DNA of 64,000 nucleotides from Eopsaltria australis (Eukaryota; Chordata; Aves; Passeriformes; Petroicidae), in NCBI GenBank assembly GCA_034509425.1, contig JAVTVJ010000296.1, positions 2,287,001 to 2,351,000 of the forward strand, in the 5' to 3' direction. Of this stretch, positions 1-13,996 are shown one piece after another. Both the position numbers and the translations under genes were made by a program. How positions within the stretch are numbered: the stretch's first letter is position 1; each line of letters begins with the position of its first letter. The notes beneath the pieces were generated by a model that had not been told where the DNA came from, did not search any database, and worked only from the letters and a program-made list of their open reading frames with translations.

Positions 1-1080
1 TGTCCCCGCTGCCAGCGCACCCCACCCAGACACCCCAAAAAGCCGCTTTTACCCACGGGAGGTGGCTGAGAGGAGGAACCCTCTCCCTCTCAACCCCGCA
101 CCGCCCCGGCCGGGTGGAGATGGGGGACCCCGGCCGGGGATCCTGCTCCCCATCCCCCAAAATAACGTCGGCCGGGACCCCCCGAGTCCCGGCGCTGCTT
201 TGCCCCGGTGCGGGACAAAGATCTGCGGGAAAGTTGCCGGCGAGGATGGCGCTGGGGGAGGAAGGAAGCAATTTTGGGAGGGAGGGATCGGTTATCGTAT
301 ATTTATTTATTTATTTGGGGTGAAGAAATTGTGCTGCTCTGGCTTCATTATTTTATTTATAATTACCAAATCGATTTCGCTGCCGAGGAAGGGGCTTTCA
401 AGAGGATTTTGTTTAACTCGGGGAAGGGCGCGCAGCGCTCCGCGCATCCCTCCCCCTGCACCGCCCGGCTCCGCGGCCGCGCAAAGAGCGCGGGGCTGCG
501 GGAGAGCGGGGCTTCTACCCAGCCGCTCCTCCTGGGAAAGAGAAGGGAATAAAAAAAAATACCAGGCAAAACCTCCACAGCCAGCGCTCGGTATAAACAC
601 ACCTGACCGGCGCATCGAGCTACTGAAAGTTTAATTTTTTTTTTAGTTTTTTTTTTAAGTCCAAATAAATGCCCAAAGTGGAGGCGTCGCTCGGGCGAGC
701 GCTGGCGCTTGGCAGCGTCGGGAAGGAGCGGGGGGGACGGGACTTTTCCCTGGGCTGTGGGGCACGGATTCGTTTGCAAACTGCAGCTTAAGCGCTCCCA
801 CCACCCCGCATTGTCCTGCGCTTAAATATCCTGAATTAGGCAGCTCTGAAAAGTCCCTTTAAAGCAGGCGGCGAGGGCGAGCCGCGCTCGCACAACTCCT
901 CGGGGTCGTGCTGCCGTTCAAACTAAAAATAATAATAAAAATGATGCGAACTCGGAGCGGGGCCGGTGCTGGAGGGCTCTGCCGGCGGAGCGGGCGGCGG
1001 TGCCCGGGGCTGGCGGCGGCGGAGGGGCCGAGCCGCGGCCGGGCAGGGCGGAGGGGCCGCGGGCGCATCCCCCAGCACCT
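1..1080. other. 5' flank of OTX2, GC-rich, no supported gene
   Basis: GC-rich, CpG-bearing sequence is broken by T-rich runs near 632-656. A TATAAA at 592-597 (context GGTATAAACAC) could mark a distal promoter on the plus strand. The GC-rich end (about 940-1080) borders an AT-rich block. Open frames of up to 190 codons show proline- and arginine-rich compositional bias without recognisable domains. Confidence 0.4.
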
Positions 1081-1780
1081 CTCAGGTACGAGCACTCGCA
1101 TTGACATTGATGTAACTACATTAGAGTTAATGGCAGCAGCCTGGTCCTCATTATTAATTGTCTTTGTGTTTGGATAAAGTATGTAATCTTCTCCTCAACC
1201 ACACCATTAAAATAGGTTGCCTTTTCAATTAAGAACTGTCTTGAGCACAGCAGTCAATTTTCCTAATGAAGATGCATTATATTTTCACTTTTTTTTTTTT
1301 TTTTTTTTTCTAATAATGGGAAAATCCCACGTTTTCATTAGGCGTGATTACGGAGAAAGTACAAGAGGGGGTTTGTCTAAACTAAATGTGGCCAGTGTCG
1401 TGTATTAAATACCAGGCTTTTAAATAAATTGAAATTTCATACAGATAAGACGCGAGGTTGGGGTACAAATACGGCCAGATTCGCTTCCTTCAGATTAAAA
1501 AAATGCAGGGTCCATTCTTTAAAACGCACTTATCAGATAGAAAATAATGATTAAAACAACTACAGCGGACTCTTAGTTGCAATTACTCGGGTAAACTTTT
1601 CACTCAGCCCAGTTTGCTTACATTAAACCTGAGGATGATGCTTTAAAATAGACTTGCACTTTCTGCTAATGTGCAGCTTTGGGGAACAAATAGCGCAGTT
1701 TAATCATGCAGAAACACACAGCAGCCAGAATAGTCTCACAATTAATTTACCAAAATAAACCCGAAGCTGCCTGCATTGTT
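1081..1780. promoter_or_regulatory. Candidate conserved non-coding element in the 5' flank
   Basis: The base composition changes abruptly from GC-rich to unique AT-rich sequence dense in homeodomain cores (TTAATTG, TAATTA-like and CATTAG strings near 1110-1270). A GATTACGG near 1345 contains the bicoid/OTX core GATTA. The block lies about 10 kb upstream of the start codon, shows no repeat signature apart from a T-run at about 1289-1310, and looks like a developmental enhancer. The call is compositional inference only. Confidence 0.4.
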
Positions 1781-2350
1781 TAATATTTAGCTTCCACCCC
1801 CCCCTCCTTCCCCTGGAGAAAAACAGCCCCAGTTCTTTAGAAAGAAGGAAGCTTGGGGGAGCTTTGGGGGGAGTTGAGATTTTTTTTTTCCTCTCTTCCT
1901 TTCTTTTTTACATAGGAAAATAAATATTTCATGGCGGGGGAGCAAAGAGTTAAATTTTATATAATATAAAGCACTTGCAGAAAAAAAAAAAAAAAAGTAA
2001 AAGAAAGGGGAAAGAAGCTGAACACTAAGGGGAAAGGAAAAAAAAAAAAAAGAATAAAAGAAAGTGCGATATTTGTGAGTCTGAGAAGCTGCAAGAGGAC
2101 GGGATGTGGATTTCAGCGCAGTGTTATACATGCGGGATCTTTGTTGCCGGACAGACAGACAGACAGACACCCGCGGCACAAGCCAGACCCTTCCCGCACG
2201 GAAAATACCATCACCCAGCCACCTTTTAAGAAAGAAAAAAAAATATAACTGTAGCATTCAGAACTGCTTGTAAACTTTTCCAATATGAAAAATACCTGCC
2301 TGCAAGGGAGAATGAAGTTAAGCATAGGAGTAATTTCTTATTCACACGGT
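1781..2350. other. Purine/A-rich 5' flank with simple repeats
   Basis: This stretch holds several A-runs (around 1981-1996 and 2039-2051) and a short CAGA tetranucleotide run at about 2152-2168. Open frames on the minus strand are translations of these tracts (Phe- and Ser-rich). No gene is supported. Confidence 0.5.
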
Positions 2351-3000
2351 AACAACAGTTGGTTTGGGATCTTTTGCAAGCTTTTCGCATGGTGGCTTTG
2401 TTTGGTTGGGGGGAAGCTGCTTTGGGGGGTTCGGGGGGTATTTTTCTAATGAACATTTGTTTCTCCACCAGCCAGCGGCTAAAGAAGATCTGCAAAGAAT
2501 GGCAAAGAAGATTTTCGATTAAAACCTTAGCCCATCTCCACGGATTACTTTATATCGATTCCTATATATATGGCTGCAATTGAGGGGCTCTAATTAAAAA
2601 TCCAAAAAGGAAGGGGGGGGGGGGGTGGGAGGGGGAAAAAAAATAAAAGTTCTTTCTGGGTCTCAATAAAAGGAGCTTTTCATATACGGGAAATAAAGGT
2701 TGTAAAAGGTTACAAACGAAAGACTAGTTTAAAGCTTCTCTGCGGTTTTCTTTTCTTCTTTCTTACAAAACCCCTTTTTCTGGCTCTTTCTCTCCCTCCC
2801 CCCGCTCCCCCGGCCCCTTCATTTCTCCCAAGTTTGCCAACACGCGGGACGCGGGACTGTAGCTGTTATTTTAATATCTGCCTCGGGAGCTATAATCTGA
2901 TTGCTGCAGCGAGCTGCTCATCAAGGTAACTTCATGGCCTGGAGAGAAAAAATTATGTAAACCGGCAGCATTAGCGCCTTTCATCAACACACCCCCCCCA
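2351..3000. promoter_or_regulatory. Candidate regulatory block with a long G-tract
   Basis: The unique AT-rich segments at 2355-2600 and 2850-2985 contain homeodomain-type strings (TAATCTGATTG near 2893, CTAATTAAAA near 2590). Between them is a 13-G run (2613-2625) followed by GGG and GGGGG runs, a potential G-quadruplex. It may form part of the OTX2 upstream control region; no function is demonstrated. Confidence 0.3.
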
Positions 3001-4750
3001 CACTCAGCCCTCGCACACGGCCACGGCCCCACAGCCCTGCCCCGGCCCCCGGGGGACGCCCCCTCCCCGCACAGCCTCCCCCAAACGCTGCTTTATTTAT
3101 TTAACGCCGATCATTTCTTTCTCTTTCATTTATTTGGGTTTTTTGGTTTTTTTTTTTTTTGGAAAGGGGGGTGCTTCCCCTCCCACCTCGTTGCACATGA
3201 GACTCTCCCTCAGGTGCAAGCCCTGACCTCACTTTCGCTGCTCTCGGGGTGATGTTTTTAGGGCTTGCCTGGTTCCAAGAGGAGCTGGGCAAATTTCGGA
3301 TCGCCCCGAAATGCCTCCACCATCCCCTCCTCTCCTTCCCCCGTCTCCCCCATCCCAAATATGAAACTATGTTTCATCTAGGCAAAGATGCTGCCATAAT
3401 ATATATATTTTTTAAATTGTTTTGCCTTTCCCCAAAAGAGGTGACGGCTCCGCCATCCCCCTCCCAGACACTTGGAAAAGGAGGGGAATTTTTTTTAAAA
3501 CATTCCGGCATTTGAAAACGAATCTGACCCTTTCTCGAAGTGACACAGCTATACCAAAGTCTCTGGCTTTGCACCCCCAAAAAGGGAGATTTTGGGGTAA
3601 GAGGGAGCATAGAACTTGAGGAAAACCCACAAACCAAACCCACAAAAACACAAACCCACAAACAAACAAACAAAAAAAAACCAACCAAAAAAAACCCCAA
3701 ACAAAAATAAACTCCACCCGGCACTTGAATTGCAGATAAACTTCAAGGAAAGTCCGGAATATTTTAACTAGACACAAATCCGATGAGGGAAAAGCTTAAA
3801 AGCGCGTAGCATGCATCGCTTTCCGGAGCCGATCAGAGATACAAAGATGACAAATTATAAATCGGTTCATTTTGGGTGGGGTTTTTGGTTTGTTTTTTTT
3901 TTTTCTCTTCTTTCCTTAACTTTCACCCGACCTCAATAAATTATTTCTTATTTTCCTTCCCCCCACCCTTGGTCATCATAACCGCGGGCAGCAGCTCAGC
4001 CCTGGGAGCGACACAGCCGGCGATAAAACCCCTCGCGGAACGGTCGCGATAGTGAGGAGAGTCGGAAATTAAATCAGGAGGAGAAGTGAAGAGGGTGAAG
4101 GAGAAAAGGAGAGAAGAGAGACAGCTATGCAGAGAGAGAAAATGGCTTTGTAACCCGACTGGCATCGGAAAGTTGGAGAACTTACTGAGAAGCAGAAGTT
4201 ACAGTTTCTTTTCATCCCAGAAGCAGATTTTGGTTCTCTGAGCATAAAGTTCTTAGAGGGCAGAAAATCACACATCTCCACTCACTCCCCGTTAGCCCCA
4301 GCTAGTCTGGATCTCTGGGACTGGACCTGCTCTGCAACGCTTTCCAAATGGACCAGAAGAGATGGGAAAGTTTAAAAAAAAATTAGTAAAAAAAAATTTT
4401 TTTTTTTTTTAAATCGAGATCCTACAGCTGCAACAATGATTATCAATTTTTTTTGGTAACTTTTCCCCGAGCTGTAGAAGGTTGAAGGCAGAGGCAGCTG
4501 CAAAGTGTGTGCAGGATTGCTCCAGGAAAGAAGGTTCCCCCTTTTTCCCCCTCTCAGATCCAATCTTTGCAAGAGCCATTCCGACACATTGCTAAGCTAA
4601 AGGGAAATTCTCTTTGATAAAGCGGTGTTCCCAGCTTCTGGGTTTTAAAACCTAAATCTATATTCAAATCTGGCTGAAGGTGTGTTCTGGGATTTATGAA
4701 AGCCTCTTAAAGGGGTAAATTTACCAAACCGTGACAAAATCATCACAATC
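3001..4750. other. 5' flank, no supported gene
   Basis: The stretch holds C-rich sequence (3001-3090), a CAAA/CCAA-type A-rich simple region at about 3620-3712, a T-run near 3893-3902, a purine-rich stretch at about 4070-4150, and an A/T run near 4374-4411. The unique sequence at 4150-4280 could belong to an upstream non-coding exon, but no clear splice-site pair convinces me. Confidence 0.4.
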
Positions 4751-5990
4751 TTACTTTAGACATCTGAAGTGGATGAGAATTTTAAAGAGACCCTTGTTTA
4801 TTTAAGTAACACTGTCCATCTCTGCCACTTGTTTTATTGGCCGCGGGAATTATTCCCAACTCCTCGGGCCGGAGGGGGCAGAGGGAGAGGCTGGGATGCT
4901 CCTGCTGCTGGGGAGGCTCAGGCTCTGCCCGCCCGCTGCCCAGGGCCAGGCAGCTGCAGGCAGGGCTGGAGCCGGGCTGGGCTGCGCTTCCCACCCTGCT
5001 CTCCCAGATACTTTCTTCAGGCACTGAATTTTATTTCTCTGCCTTGTTCAGCCCTGCTCTGCAACAGCCCGGCTGCCTTCAGCCCCCAGACACCCCTTTT
5101 TTTCTTTTTTCTTTTTTTTTTTTTCTTTTCCTTTATTATTATTTTTTTTTATTTTATTTTTCCCCCTTCTTTTTTTAATCGATTTCGAAAATACCCTCCT
5201 GGTCAGGATACACGGGAACGAATTATCTCTCTCATTCTTCCGAGGTGGATTAAGGTTATTAAATAATATGTGGGGGCGGGAGACGATGGCAAAGGCGGAG
5301 GGGGCGGAGGGGGGGAAGGGTTCAATCGGGATATTTATTCCTGGTGCTCTGCTAAAGGAGAGGCTGAGGGGTGGCGTGGCCGTGCGGGGAGCTAAGGGAA
5401 GGATTTGCCCGGCTCGGATCTCTGGGCAAGGCTTGAGAGAGGGGATGCTGCAAGGATAGCTGCCCCTCCCTAACCCCCACCCCCACTCCTTCCCCCCATA
5501 AAACCCTCAACTGGATAAACAAACCCACAAAAGGATCTCATGGGGAGAGAAAAATAAATCAAAACACAACTCCAAGAAGGGCAGGGGCTGGGGGTCCCGT
5601 GGGGCCGGGGGGTGCCAGCCGGGGGTACCCCCGGTACCAACTTTCCACGAAGTCGCCTCGCAAAAAAAAACAAAACAAAAACAACCCAGCAGCCAAAGTG
5701 GGAGAGGCTCCGGCGGGCAGGGCTGCGGCGGTTCTGGGCGAGGGGGTATTTTGTTTGTTTGTATATTTGTTTATTTGTTTTATTTCCCCTCCTCTCCCCT
5801 CCCTCCTTCCCTTCTGCCGCCTCCTTCCTCCTCCTTTCTGGGAGGAAAGGATAAAAAAAAAACCGAAAAAAACCACACAACCCAAAACCAAGCCACACCA
5901 CCCATCCGCCCAGCCCAGCCCCGAGCATCCCAAACCTGCTCCTGCAAACCTCCAGCCCGGGCTGCACCGCCGGCGCTAAAGTCCAAGGAC
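4751..5990. other. 5' flank, GC-rich blocks and a T-rich tract
   Basis: A T-rich low-complexity tract spans about 5096-5176. GC-rich, CpG-bearing sequence follows at 5270-5460, and mixed A-rich and pyrimidine-rich simple sequence at 5660-5890. Long open frames here (up to 281 codons on the minus strand through 5470-6315) translate low-complexity DNA and match no family I recognise. Confidence 0.45.
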
Positions 5991-6029
5991 AACCACGTTG
6001 GATCGCACGCAGCCAGGCTCGGAGAGAGC

Positions 6030-6125
6030 CACAAAGAGGCGAATTAATTGCTATAACTTCATTAACATAGGTCACCCCATTAAAATGATCGAGGCGCTGC
6101 AGTTTTTTCACCCCATTGTCACAAG
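6030..6125. promoter_or_regulatory. Candidate conserved element about 1 kb upstream of the putative promoter
   Basis: A compact unique AT-rich block is embedded in GC-rich DNA. It contains GAATTAATTG, TTCATTAAC and CCATTAAAATG, all homeodomain-type sites, within 60 bases, and a GCTGCAG. Such clusters are typical of proximal developmental enhancers. Mammalian OTX2 is known to carry visceral-endoderm and cephalic-mesenchyme enhancers within about 2 kb 5' of the gene, but equivalence is not shown. Confidence 0.35.
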
Positions 6126-6985
6126 TGAGGAAAGTGTGTGAGCGCTCCCTCCCTCCGACCTCAGCCGCCTCCATCCTCCTGCCTTTTCTCCGGAGCTTTA
6201 TTTTCGGGGTGCTGTGACCCGGGAGAAGTTGAGCGAGGACGGGAGGTGCGAGGGGAACATCCCGGTGCCCGGCTCCGGTGCGCCCGTCAGCGGGAACCCC
6301 CTGGGCCCTCCTCACCCTCAGCCCGTCCCTACTCCCAAATTATTTCGATTAAAAACATGTGCACGTCCCTATTTGCAAATGCAATGCCACGCCGCTACGT
6401 CCCATTCTACACCCTCATCCCTATATATCTTTAAAAATATCATTTAAAACGCATTTACGTCGTTCCCCAGGTGAATCAATTTCTCCTCTTCCAGGGGTGA
6501 CTTGGCCCCTGGGAGGTGGAATTGGGGTGCTGCCGATCCGCGGGGAGACCCGGGGCTGGGGGCACCCCGGCACCCCGCTCTGTGCTGGGGGGGATTCTCC
6601 CCTTGGCTCCAGCGGGTTTCCTCTGCCCCATCTCCCGCTGCTCAGCCCAGGGCTCCCGGCAGGCTCCGTGTCCCCCCTTCACAAATATTTACTTATATAC
6701 ATTAATATCTTTTGTTGTTGTTATTATTACAGCCACCCCCCAGCCTTTTGCTGACCCCCCTTCCCCGCCTTCCCCGGGCATTTCGTTAATTCCATCTCTG
6801 CTGTCCATCACATTAATTTCTACAATGACTTCATCCGCTCCGCTCCATAATGTATATTTTTAAACCGAGCAGGTTCTTTTAATGTATATTCTGGTGTCAT
6901 TTCGGTGGCTGTTATTTCTCTCTGGATTGTCCCCCCGGTACAGCAGCGGCCTGTTTTTTCCTCCCCCTGTGTGTGTTTTTATTAT
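6126..6985. other. Immediate 5' flank, no supported gene
   Basis: The sequence is GC-rich with AT-rich islands at about 6340-6470 and 6680-6900. No splice-framed exon or repeat is recognised. The open frames on both strands overlap one another and show no conserved motif. Confidence 0.4.
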
Positions 6986-7160
6986 TTTCCCCCTGGCTTA
7001 GATGTGTCAATCACTCTCTCCCTGCCATTGGTTGGAGAGTTTGCGTCAAAAAGTTGCCAGAGAGGCGCTTTCTCAGCAAAGCTCCCCGAGAGAGGTAGAG
7101 ACCTTCAGCTCCAACGCACCCTGCCACTATTATTAAAAATAAAATCACTTTGACCAGCTC
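6986..7160 (+). promoter_or_regulatory. OTX2: Candidate OTX2 proximal promoter / first-exon region
   Basis: An inverted CCAAT box (ATTGG at 7027-7031) lies in GCCATTGGTTGG, and AT-rich, TATA-like sequence occurs near 7127-7145. A GAGAG followed by GTAGAG at 7095 could serve as a donor for a first non-coding exon. A probable non-coding exon follows about 200 bases downstream. OTX2 is known to use several promoters, so the start site cannot be fixed from sequence alone. Confidence 0.35.
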
Positions 7161-7371
7161 CAGCACCGGCCAGCTCTGTATGTACCGAGCCCAGACCCCG
7201 AGCATCCCCGCATCCCTCTCCTGCACCGTCCCCTCCCCTTTTTCCCCATTTATTCTCCTTTTTCAAACATTTTTTCTCCACCCCCCCTCCGCCCCCCCCC
7301 TTTCCCCCGATGTCGTGGGCATGTGCATGCGGCGAGCTCTCTAACCTCCCGCTTTGTGCTTTCTCTCCCAG

Positions 7372-7462
7372 CTCAGCCCGAGCTCTGAATTTGGCGAGGA
7401 TCCGGGAGCAGGTTTCCCCCTTCGCCCCCCAGCCCTGCCTGCGGCTCCGGCGAGGCTCGCAG
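7372..7462 (+). other. OTX2: Probable OTX2 non-coding exon
   Basis: The pyrimidine tract TTTCTCTCCCAG ends at 7371, and an ideal donor, CAG followed by GTAAGT, begins at 7463. They delimit a 91-base GC-rich segment with no ATG. The next good acceptor on this strand near the start codon is at 10940, which would give a 3.5-kb 5'UTR intron. Mammalian OTX2 transcripts are known to carry two leading non-coding exons, and this would match the second. RNA data could move the boundaries. Confidence 0.5.
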
Positions 7463-10227
7463 GTAAGTCCGACCCGCCGGCTCCATCCTTCCTCGGGGGC
7501 ATCGCTGGGCGGGCAGGAACGCAGGGAGAGGGGAATTAAAATTATCATTATTAATTTTTGAATTTATTATTATTTTTAAATAGCCCGTGCGCGGTGGGGC
7601 TGCGCTGCGCGGGGAGCAGGCGGCTCCCGCAGGAGCTGCCCGGGAGAGGCCGGGCCGGGCCGGGCAGTGGCGGCCCCGGGCCGGGGACAGCCGGCGGCCC
7701 CGGCTCTGTCCTCGGCAGGGACCGGGAGCTGCAGGATGAGAGGGCGAAGGGCCGAGCCCGGAAGCCGGAGGCTCTCCCCATCGCCGCCCTCACCCCCCGA
7801 CCCTCGTCCTCCGCGGTCGGGCGCGGAGCCGCTCGCTCTCCGCGGGCAGGCGCGGAGCTTCACCGCGATTTCGTTGGGTACAGGATTTTTCCCCGGCCTA
7901 TTCCTTTGGCCTGTAGTTATTTCCTGACCTCAAGGTGGACTTTCAAAATTAAGAAAAAAAAAAAAAACCAAAAAAAAAACCGGGGAGGAATTTTCTCCCC
8001 TCTTTTGACTCCTACCTGAGCACCCTTTCATCCTCCTCCTCTTCCTCGCGATGTGGAGACTCAGCAAAGTAATTTTGCAAAGGTGTTTCTGAGCACTCAT
8101 GGCCCGGAAGAACCGCGCTGGAAAGCGCAGGGAGAGAAATCTTCAAGGCATTTGGGGCCGGAGCTTCGCGATTTGGTGTGGGCGAAACGGATGGCAGGAA
8201 TGGCATCCAGGTCGGCGAGGGGTTGGAGCTGATTTCCACCTCCCTTATCGTATTTTATTTTAATTTTTTCATGCCTTGGGAAAGCGCTTCCTAAAGACAC
8301 CGACCGCGAGTAATGCGCCCCGGCCTCTCTGCTCTGAATTCGCACCGCGCTGACAAAGAGAAAGTCGGGAAAAGTCCTTGTGCACCAGCACAAGTTTGTT
8401 TAGAACTAAAAACCTCCTTGCCTGCTGAGGTTTATTTCGATTTCGGCTGCTTAGAGAAGTTGAGGCTTATTATTTATTTATTTTGAAAAGGTGCAACTCT
8501 AGTTAAAAAAAAAAAAATTAAAAAGAGGGGGGGGAAAAGCACTTAAAAAATGCGGCCGGGTTCTGCTGGGAGGCAGGGACGGGTCAGGCGGCCCTGCAGC
8601 GGAGGTGGCTGCTCGCCCAGCCCGGGTCTGTCGCTCCCGGTGCCGGAGAGGGGCCGCGGCCGCGGAGCAGCGCGGAGGTTCGGAGGGCGAAGCGCTGGGG
8701 ACCGCCCGGCAGAGCCGGTGACGGCTCCATCCCCGCCGCTTTTACACCAAAGTAAAATTCGCGTGTTGGGAAATATCACCCCAAACCGACCCTTCAGGGG
8801 AAAACAAAAAAAAAAAAAAGGTTTGAATTTAAATAAATAAATAAATAAATAAATTAGAATTTTTCAAATGTCAGAAATTCGTTGGAGCGCGGCGAGGGCA
8901 GGGAACGGCGGCTCTCGTTTGCAAAACAAAAGGCAACAAATTCCCTTTTCTACCTTGGCACCTTTCCCCTCGCCCTCCGCGGGAGCCCCTCCGCGCTGCT
9001 CCGCGCCCCGGCAGAGCCCCCCCGGCCCCCGCGTCCCCCCGCAGCGCGGCCGGGGGCAGGGGCGCAGGCTGCGCGCCCGGGCGCGGATCGCTGCCCCGCA
9101 TTAATCACCGGGGCGAGCAGCGGAGCCGGGGCTGGTGGCTCGTAATTAGGGAGCGTGTGCCGCCCGGATTATCTCGTTAGTTTATCAAGAAAACATTTAT
9201 TATAATTAATTCTCGGACTGGGTAATTATTATTGAGCGAGGGCAGAGCAACTGGTAGCCGGGATCTATGCGGAGCGGGGGGGGGAGCGGGAGGAGGGGGA
9301 AAGGTGACAGATTGCGGAGTGGAGCCGTTGCTCCGCGGGCTGCGGGGCGGCCCCGGGATGCGCGGCCGCGGCCGAGGGGCTCCGCGGGCGGCCGCGCCGG
9401 GCTGGCGCCTCGGCGGGACGCCGCCGAGTTTAACCCAACGGGGCTTTAGGGTTGCTTCTTTTGGGGAGGAGGTGTTTGCGCGCTTTTTTGTGGCTTTTTT
9501 TAAAATCCTTTTTTTCCTTTTTTATTATTTTTTTTTTTTTAATTTTTATTCGCTCGTTTTGAAGCGGGCAGCAGCGCCCGCTTTGCTCTCCCGCGCGTTT
9601 TGCGCGGCGAGCAGAGCGGCGGTCGCAGCCGCTCCCCACTCGGTAGAACTGTCCCCGTTCGGCCTCCCCCGGCGGGGTGATGCTAAAAGCGGGGCCCGAC
9701 GCTGCGCACCCCGCGCTGGATGCGCGCTCCCTCCGCCGCTCAGCGCGGCAAATCCCGTCCCCGAGGGGAGAAGCGGAAACTCCGCGCCGCGGAGAACCCG
9801 CACGGACGGCGCTGGCGGGGGGTGCACCGGGGCCGAGGGGTCCCGCAGGAGCCCCCCGGCAGCGCTTGGCCCTCCCGGGGAGTGGGCTCGGCTGAAACAC
9901 GGAGTTTTGGGGCGTTTCGGCGAGAAAGTTGTGCTGGAGTTCGTTTTCCCGACGGCCGCTGGGAATGGAGGGAAAGGCGAGCTTTTGCTCTAAAAGACTT
10001 TTTTTTTTTTTAATTTCTGTGGGAAAAACAGCCTTAACCTTTTTAGGAGTCCCGGTTTGTCCCCTTGCCGTACATTTTTTTTTTAGCAGAGCGGGTGCTT
10101 GGGACACCCTCAGTCCCCGGTGCAGAGTCCGGTCCCGTCGGGGCAGCGAGAGGGGAGCGGGGCAGCCGCTCGCCCGCCGGGGCTGTCCCGGGGCCGCTCG
10201 CTACCGAGGTGTTTGTTTAGCTTCAGC
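7463..10227 (+). other. OTX2: OTX2 5'UTR intron with CpG-island clusters
   Basis: If the 7372-7462 exon is real, this is intron. It holds dense CpG clusters at about 7570-7870, 8550-8720, 8960-9180, 9230-9440, 9550-9900 and 10110-10210, separated by AT-rich runs, including an AAAT tetranucleotide run at about 8829-8853 and T/A tracts at 7952-7979 and 9505-9550. CpG islands spanning the promoter and 5' introns are usual for Polycomb-regulated developmental transcription factors. Large open frames here (for example 253 codons at 9232-9993) reflect the scarcity of stop codons in GC-rich DNA. Confidence 0.5.
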
Positions 10228-10330
10228 TCCGTCATCAAGAGTTTCTTGAAAGCCTAATAAATCTGTTACTTGCCTCCAAATCTAATTACCCGGAGTACTA
10301 ATTAGGTGCAAATGGCCGGTGGAAATTACT
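10228..10330. promoter_or_regulatory. OTX2: Candidate intronic enhancer core
   Basis: AT-rich unique sequence follows immediately after a CpG-rich block. It contains CTAATAAATC, TCTAATTACC and ACTAATTAGG, three homeodomain sites within about 60 bases. It sits about 0.8 kb 5' of the OTX2 start codon. Function is inferred from motif clustering only. Confidence 0.4.
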
Positions 10331-10489
10331 GCAGACGTGGACTGATGGCGGGAGAGCAGAAAAGTTTGGCTCTTCCCGAGCGGGCATTCGAGCTCTGAAA
10401 TGCAGCAACGTCGGGGGGAAGGGGAAAAGGGGGAGAGGGGGGAAGGTTTGAATGTTGCCCAAACCTGGGATAATTAAAGTCCTTGCAAG

Positions 10490-10720
10490 AGACTAGTGGA
10501 GAGATAGGTTTCTTGAATTGTTTCTTTGTTTCTCACCCTTGGGCTTTGTTATCTGCATTATTTATTTAGCCGAGGGGTTCTTTGTGTCTGCCAATGGCCC
10601 CAATCAAGTTTTGCTTGAGACAATTAGCCGGTGCCCGGCCGGGAATCCTATGCAAATGCCCCCGGCTGCCGTACAATGCGGGCAGTTGAAGGCATGGGGG
10701 GGTTTTGTTCGGGTAGTAAT
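10490..10720. promoter_or_regulatory. OTX2: Candidate intronic enhancer with octamer and SOX-type sites
   Basis: A perfect octamer ATGCAAAT lies at 10650-10657. SOX-type CTTTGTT strings occur at about 10525 and 10544, and an ACAATTAG homeodomain site near 10620. Combined POU and SOX sites are known in neural and epiblast enhancers bound by SOX2 with OCT4 or BRN2. The position, 400 bases upstream of the ATG, suits autonomous control of OTX2. Confidence 0.42.
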
Positions 10721-10894
10721 TACTGGCTGGGATGCGCCCCCCCTTCCCTCCCCTCCTCGCCCTTTTGGGGGAGAGATGCGTTTATCTGGTCAGTCTCTCC
10801 CAGCTCCCAAATCCGGCTGGGGTGCGAGCGGTAGGATTGACGGGGGGGGGGAAGGCAGCGGGAGCGGGTGCGGTGAGGCAGCGAGCTGGCCTGA

Positions 10895-13626
<2,732 letters not shown>

Positions 13627-13991
13627 AGAACCTTTGTGATACCGAGAGAAATCCGCGACGAGAACGAACAGGCTGGGCTGAGCGCTCCAGTTTTAGTCAG
13701 GTCTTGGTTAAATTAAAGAGAAAAATAACTCCACGGACAAACAAACGAACAAAAAAACCGACAGCAACAAGAGGGGGACAGTGTTGGTGTGATCCCGTTC
13801 AGACTCATCTCCTGCTCAGACGCTCTGGAAAAGGAATAATAAAAGAGGAAAAACGGAGGAGGAAGGCCTTAAACGGACAGATCATCTAGTGAGCAGAAAC
13901 CAGACAGACCCATCTGTGTTCTTTCTAGTTTTAGCCAATTGTTGGGTTTCTTTGTTTGGAAGAGGTGGGAGACCATCCCACCTGCGGGCCA

Positions 13992-13996
<5 letters not shown>

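Noticed and set aside
5470..6315. 281-codon minus-strand open frame
   Set aside because: The translation is low-complexity (Lys/Asn/Gly-rich from A- and pyrimidine-rich DNA), crosses the homeodomain-site block at 6030-6125 and resembles no known protein.
9232..9993. 253-codon plus-strand open frame upstream of OTX2
   Set aside because: It runs through CpG-island intron, where stop codons are scarce, and contains a Phe-rich run from a T tract. No domain, and overlapping long frames on the other strand are equally open.
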